Below, in pieces: positions 59,971 to 64,000 of a DNA stretch of 64,000 bases. Origin of the DNA: Croceimicrobium sp963974215 (lineage in GTDB: Bacteria; Bacteroidota; Bacteroidia; Flavobacteriales; Schleiferiaceae); the NCBI GenBank assembly GCA_963974215.1, contig CAXBBL010000007.1:186001-250000 (forward strand), given 5' to 3'. A program made the translations under genes and the position numbers. How positions within the stretch are numbered: the stretch's first letter is position 1; every line of letters starts with the position of its first letter. The notes under the pieces are model-generated. The model did not search any database and was not told the origin of the DNA. It saw nothing but the letters and a program-made list of their open reading frames with translations.

Positions 59971-62037
59971 ATGCAGAAGAACCAAGAGCTATTTTTCAAT
60001 GTACTTAAATTCGATTGGCCTACTGAAGCACTAGAATTTCACTTCTACGAAGATGAAATTCCAGGTGCAGAACGAATCTACCATACAGTAGTTCCTGATG
60101 AAATCAAAGAGCAATTCCCTAACCTTGGCACTCAATCACAGGAACACATTTACACCACCTTTACGGTGGCTCACGAAGGTTCTGTTAGTGTTTCGCTCAA
60201 TCTCGGCAAGAGCAAATACAGTTACGCAAAGCGTTACTTCAACTGGCTCATTCGCAATCACTTTCTCAGCAAAGATGATACACTAATTCGCTCTACGTTC
60301 ATTTCAGATACCAATGTTTGGATTCCCGCAAGTAATCAGCCCTACACCGATTTTACAGTGTATGAAAAGTACACGCTCAAGGTTCAAATCAAGCAATTTA
60401 GCGGTTATCCTGAAATTCTACTCTCCTTTGACGGTAGGTCAAAAGTCTTTAAAAAACCAGCCAATGAGCTAGTCCATTCTGTAAGTGCAGCCGCATTCAA
60501 TTGGGTAAAGTATGAAGGTGCAATTCAGAGATGGAAACACCTGCAACATTCAGAAAAAGAAATTGACAATGCAGAAGTGTTTCCCGTACTCAATGCAGAT
60601 ATAGAAGGTGCAATGGGTTATCCTTATGAACCCGTAAGACCCACGAATAAGTATTCTGAGTATTTGGATCTGATTGTCAAGTTCTACAAGCAGTATATCA
60701 ATGTAGAAGACTTCAAGAAGGTCATAGATCTGCACAAGAGCGGCTTTATAAAAGTAAAACCGACTTCCATTGATTACACCTCAGAAGAAAGCAATGAATT
60801 GCTCTTCGGAAATGGCAACACCGAGAAAGTTCCTTACACTGGAATCAAGCTGCATAAACCCTACAAGAAAAGTCCACATTCAGCCGTCAACCTATTCTAT
60901 ATCTTCCATGAAGATGATTACCAAACGGTCAAAGACCTTGACAGTCGTTTCAAGAATGGGTTTGGCTTCTTTAAAGGACTAGAGCGGTTTGCTAAGATCA
61001 TGTTCCATACACAGGAAGGGTTTAGCATACGATTTAAGGACAGAGAGAATCCTACCGAGCAGATTGAAGAAATATTGACCAAGAGAACCTTTGACCCTGC
61101 GATACAATACATAGCCGTCTATATTACACCTTTTGGCAAGTTCGATACAAACAAACAGCACAGAGAAATCTACTACCAGGTCAAAGAACTCTTACTCAAA
61201 AGGAATATTACTTCTCAGGCTATAGACCCTGCCAAAATGGAAGAACAGGGAGATGATTGGGTATATAGCTTACCCAATATTTCAATTGCAATGCTCGCAA
61301 AGCTCAATGGCATTCCTTGGCAACTCAAACAAACCGAACAGAGTGAATTGATTGTAGGAATTGGAGCTTTCCTCCATAAAGAAGAGAATATTCAGTACAT
61401 AGGCTCGTCTTTCAGCTTTACCAATCATGGCCGCTTCAATCGCTTCGAGTACTTCATGAAAAATGAAATTGATGTACTTGCAGGTTCAATCGCAGACTCG
61501 GTTCGTCAATATGCAGCGGCACATGGCGAACCTTCCAGACTCATCATTCATTTCTACAAAACCATGAGTAGAAAAGAGATTGAACCCATACAACATGAGT
61601 TAAAAAATCTTGGCTTAGATATTCCAGTATTCATCATTACCATTAACAAGACCGAATCAAGAGACATACTCGCCTTTGATAAGAAATGGAATGGCAGAAT
61701 GCCAATGAGTGGCACCTTCATCAATTTAGGTGCGAAGCAATATTTGTTGTTCAACAGTACCAGGTATGCTACTTCTTTACCCAAAGCCAAAGACGGTTAT
61801 CCATTTCCAGTAAAGCTCAAGATTGATTGCACCGACAAGGAAGAATTGAAAGATACGAAAGTGATTAAAAACTTGATAGAACAAGTCTATCAGTTCAGCA
61901 GAATGTATTGGAAATCAGTACGCCAACAGAACCTGCCAGTTACCATCAAATACCCTGAAATGGTGGCTCAGATAGCCCCACACTTTCAGTCAAACGACAT
62001 TCCCGAATATGGTAAAACGAATCTCTGGTTCTTGTAA
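59971..62037 (+). CDS. long prokaryotic Argonaute with degenerate PIWI active site
   Basis: The 688-residue protein matches long pAgo in length and in its C-terminal MID-PIWI region. The MID 5'-end pocket looks intact: Tyr401/Lys405, Gln416 and Lys444 (A-K-L-N-G-I-P-W). PIWI begins near residue 458. The catalytic aspartates of the DEDX tetrad appear lost: I-V-G-I-G-A-F has Gly465 where Asp is expected, and I-I-H-F-Y-K has Tyr529 in place of Asp. An N-terminal and PAZ-like part is present but divergent. It should bind guide and target without slicing, so an associated effector is expected. Confidence 0.85.
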   Translation: MQKNQELFFNVLKFDWPTEALEFHFYEDEIPGAERIYHTVVPDEIKEQFPNLGTQSQEHIYTTFTVAHEGSVSVSLNLGKSKYSYAKRYFNWLIRNHFLSKDDTLIRSTFISDTNVWIPASNQPYTDFTVYEKYTLKVQIKQFSGYPEILLSFDGRSKVFKKPANELVHSVSAAAFNWVKYEGAIQRWKHLQHSEKEIDNAEVFPVLNADIEGAMGYPYEPVRPTNKYSEYLDLIVKFYKQYINVEDFKKVIDLHKSGFIKVKPTSIDYTSEESNELLFGNGNTEKVPYTGIKLHKPYKKSPHSAVNLFYIFHEDDYQTVKDLDSRFKNGFGFFKGLERFAKIMFHTQEGFSIRFKDRENPTEQIEEILTKRTFDPAIQYIAVYITPFGKFDTNKQHREIYYQVKELLLKRNITSQAIDPAKMEEQGDDWVYSLPNISIAMLAKLNGIPWQLKQTEQSELIVGIGAFLHKEENIQYIGSSFSFTNHGRFNRFEYFMKNEIDVLAGSIADSVRQYAAAHGEPSRLIIHFYKTMSRKEIEPIQHELKNLGLDIPVFIITINKTESRDILAFDKKWNGRMPMSGTFINLGAKQYLLFNSTRYATSLPKAKDGYPFPVKLKIDCTDKEELKDTKVIKNLIEQVYQFSRMYWKSVRQQNLPVTIKYPEMVAQIAPHFQSNDIPEYGKTNLWFL

Positions 62038-62065
62038 GATAGAATATTGAAATGATCCGTCACTT

Positions 62066-63112
62066 ATGTCCAAAAAGAAAAGACATCACTACATACCTCG
62101 CTTCTATTTGAAAAGGTTCTCCATTGACCTTCAAGGAAAATTCATTGGATTGTACAACCTCAAGAATAACAAGCTTATTCGTGAAGCTCCACTCAGGCAC
62201 CAAGCCTATGAGAATTTTCTGTACGGACAAGATGATGAGATCGAGAATGCTTTGGCTCACATAGAAGATAAAATTGCGCTCTTATTCTACTATTGGACGG
62301 AAGAAAAGCTGCTATATCCCCCACCGCCAGAAACAAATGGCTTCAAGATGTTACGGCAGTTTATTCTATATCAGGCATTCAGAGTTCCTAAATCAGGAGA
62401 CAGTATGATCGATGCATTGAACAAGAGTATGAAAGCCTTTCTTAAAGAATTTGACCCTGAACTATCTGATAAAATCAAAGATCATCGATTAGATCATGAA
62501 AACCCTGTTTTATTGTCGCTTGCCCAAGCCATTGAACATGAGCACCTCTTAAATTTCCTCGACTGTAAATTCCTGGTTAATCTATCTCCATTACCCTTCA
62601 TTACTTCAGATGCCCCTGTTATATTCTATAACCAGTTGATGGAAAAAGCTGATACGTATGAAGGGGCAACAGCACTAGTAGCCAAAGGGCTTCAATTGTT
62701 TTACCCAATACACCCTCGGTTGATGATATGCTTATTTGACCCTGAAGCCTACAGTTTTGGTAATGATTGCGAGAATTGCTGCAGCACCGAATCTGGCGAA
62801 GAAGTACATCAACTCAATGGACTTCAATTTATCAATTGCCAATCCCAAGTCTTTTTTGATGAGATACCAAAAGAATACATTTCCCTTCTCAGAGAACAGT
62901 TTTTAGAATACAGAGATAGCAAGAAGAACATAAATGAAGTACTGAATCATGGATCAAGAAAATTCTTCCTCATGAGTTCAGAAGATGCCCATATTGATCT
63001 TAAACTCGATTTCTTTTCCTTGAGAGTGAATGCGAAAGACTATCATGGACAATTGACACCATTGAGACATCCATCCTTCAAGCGACCAGAACCCGCAGTA
63101 ATAAGTAAATGA
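62066..63112 (+). CDS. DUF4238 family protein
   Basis: The 348-residue protein opens with the family signature K-K-R-H-H-Y-I-P-R-F-Y-L-K-R-F and has F-I-T-S-D-A-P-V-I-F-Y in the middle. Later come F-Y-P-I-H-P-R-L-M-I-C-L-F-D-P and a cysteine-rich patch (C-E-N-C-C). DUF4238 has no established activity; several members lie in defence contexts. Here it is 28 bases after the Argonaute gene and 20 before the helicase, so it is the best candidate effector or adaptor of the system. Confidence 0.8.
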   Translation: MSKKKRHHYIPRFYLKRFSIDLQGKFIGLYNLKNNKLIREAPLRHQAYENFLYGQDDEIENALAHIEDKIALLFYYWTEEKLLYPPPPETNGFKMLRQFILYQAFRVPKSGDSMIDALNKSMKAFLKEFDPELSDKIKDHRLDHENPVLLSLAQAIEHEHLLNFLDCKFLVNLSPLPFITSDAPVIFYNQLMEKADTYEGATALVAKGLQLFYPIHPRLMICLFDPEAYSFGNDCENCCSTESGEEVHQLNGLQFINCQSQVFFDEIPKEYISLLREQFLEYRDSKKNINEVLNHGSRKFFLMSSEDAHIDLKLDFFSLRVNAKDYHGQLTPLRHPSFKRPEPAVISK

Positions 63113-63132
63113 ACCCGAAATAATCCACCCCA

Positions 63133-64000
63133 ATGTCCAACGTTCAGCTAAGACCATATCAGCGAAAAGGCATCCAAAAAATCTTTGATGCATGGAATCC
63201 TGAGAAGCTGAACCTTATGAATGTGCTCTTTCAAATGCCGACAGGTGCAGGGAAAACTACTCTATTCTCTGAAATTGTACGAAAGGCTCATGTCAAGAAA
63301 AAGAAAGTTTTAATCGTTGTTCATAGAATTGAACTTGTGGAGCAAATTGCCGATAGACTGTCTCAATTTGGTGTGAATGCTGGTGTGATTTCCGCAAAGC
63401 TGAAATATTCTCCAGAGCATGATGTACAGGTAGCAACCATTCAAACATTATCAAGAAGAGAATATCCACCAGCAGATATAGTAATCATTGATGAATGCCA
63501 CCACTCTAAAGCCAATACGTACAAAAAGCTTTGGGATCAATATCCTACCGCACGTTTCCTCGGAGTAACCGCCACACCTACCAGAATTAATGGTGAAGGT
63601 TTCGATGATTTATATGACATTTTAATACCACTTGGCACATTGTCTTTCTTTATTGAAAACAAGTACCTGGTACCCATTAAGCATTTAGTTGGTAGCATTC
63701 CAGATTTAACAGCTGTGAAGACTAGAATGAAAGACTACGATATAGAAATGCTGCGAAATGTCATGCTTGATAACAGTCTCATGGCCAATTTGGTGGAGAG
63801 CTACAAGAAGTATGTAAACGGAAAAAAAACCATTGTATTTGCGGTTGACGTTGAGCACAGCAAGTCAATTGTAGAGCGCTATCAGGAAAATGGAATAAGA
63901 GCCGCTCATTTAGATGCTAAAACGCCAAAACCAGAAAGAACATCCATACTTGATAGCTTTAAGAAAGGCGAAATAACAATTCTAAGTAACGTAGACATTG
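63133..64000 (+). CDS. SF2 (DECH-box) helicase, truncated by window edge
   Basis: The reading frame starts at the ATG at 63133 and is open to the edge (289 codons visible). It has the Q-like start Q-L-R-P-Y-Q-R-K-G-I, Walker A M-P-T-G-A-G-K-T-T (residues 35-43), Walker B I-I-D-E-C-H-H (118-124) and motif III V-T-A-T-P-T. The second RecA domain begins with T-I-V-F-A-V-D-V. This is the SSL2/type III restriction-like DEAD/H family. Any C-terminal nuclease domain would lie beyond the window. Confidence 0.85.
   Translation, partial: MSNVQLRPYQRKGIQKIFDAWNPEKLNLMNVLFQMPTGAGKTTLFSEIVRKAHVKKKKVLIVVHRIELVEQIADRLSQFGVNAGVISAKLKYSPEHDVQVATIQTLSRREYPPADIVIIDECHHSKANTYKKLWDQYPTARFLGVTATPTRINGEGFDDLYDILIPLGTLSFFIENKYLVPIKHLVGSIPDLTAVKTRMKDYDIEMLRNVMLDNSLMANLVESYKKYVNGKKTIVFAVDVEHSKSIVERYQENGIRAAHLDAKTPKPERTSILDSFKKGEITILSNVDI

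Larger units (their letters stand above)
49984..64000 (+). mobile_element. integrative element inserted at mnmE, left part
   Basis: From the 3' end of mnmE onward all genes are on the + strand and of accessory type: excisionase-like protein, tyrosine integrase, unknown cargo, replication proteins (BT4734/VirE-N and DUF3987), XRE/PIN pair and the Argonaute operon. No conjugation genes (tra/mob) are seen, so it may be a mobilisable island, or those genes may lie outside. The right end is not in the window. Confidence 0.75.

Noticed and set aside
62217..62235. Partial match to the mnmE att site (TTCTGTACGG)
   Set aside because: It lies inside the DUF4238 coding sequence, matches only the first half, and the element continues beyond it, so it is not attR.

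Overview
The window looks like a chromosome segment of a member of the Bacteroidota, most likely Flavobacteriales. Four things point there. The order recN / DUF4835 / coaBC / omega subunit / bamD is typical of that group. Many exported proteins have signal peptides ending in A-Q. Several families are largely confined to the phylum (DUF4294, DUF3667, DUF2911, DUF6588-like, BT4734/VirE-N, a spheroidene monooxygenase-like protein). Starts rarely have a Shine-Dalgarno sequence, while many genes are preceded by the Bacteroidota -7 box TAnnTTTG. No rRNA, tRNA or CRISPR array was seen.

Positions 1-50001 are an ordinary core region on both strands. It holds ribosome hibernation (hpf), a small cobalamin-related cluster (DUF6580-like membrane protein, divergent CobT-like protein, BtuG-like surface lipoprotein; 6861-9609), the recN-bamD cluster (9696-14587), a glycolipid/envelope pair (14654-16502), DNA repair genes (exonuclease/GIY-YIG fusion, zinc-less Fpg-like glycosylase, RecQ), fmt, hup, prmC, sucD, stress proteins, a DEAD-box RNA helicase, an MFS exporter, tex, accC, a very large multi-PAS protein and mnmE. 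Two inverted copies of a 190-264 bp intergenic element with imperfect terminal inverted repeats lie at 30314-30577 and 44719-44908. They behave like a MITE.

From 49984 to the right edge the window enters an integrative element, with every gene on the + strand. Its left end is the last 18 bases of mnmE, the same kind of site used by Salmonella genomic island 1. The order is: short repeats, zinc-ribbon/HTH excisionase-like protein, tyrosine integrase, three proteins of unknown function, two small HTH proteins, a BT4734/VirE-N protein and a DUF3987 primase/helicase-like protein (a replication module), then a defence-like cargo. The cargo is an XRE/ImmA-IrrE regulator overlapping a PIN-domain protein, then a tight operon of a long prokaryotic Argonaute with a degenerate PIWI active site, a DUF4238 protein and an SF2 (DECH) helicase that runs off the window. 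This dead-Argonaute / DUF4238 / helicase operon is the best candidate for an undescribed system here. A plausible reading is that the Argonaute recognises invader nucleic acid by guide and the DUF4238 protein and/or helicase act as effectors; that is inference.
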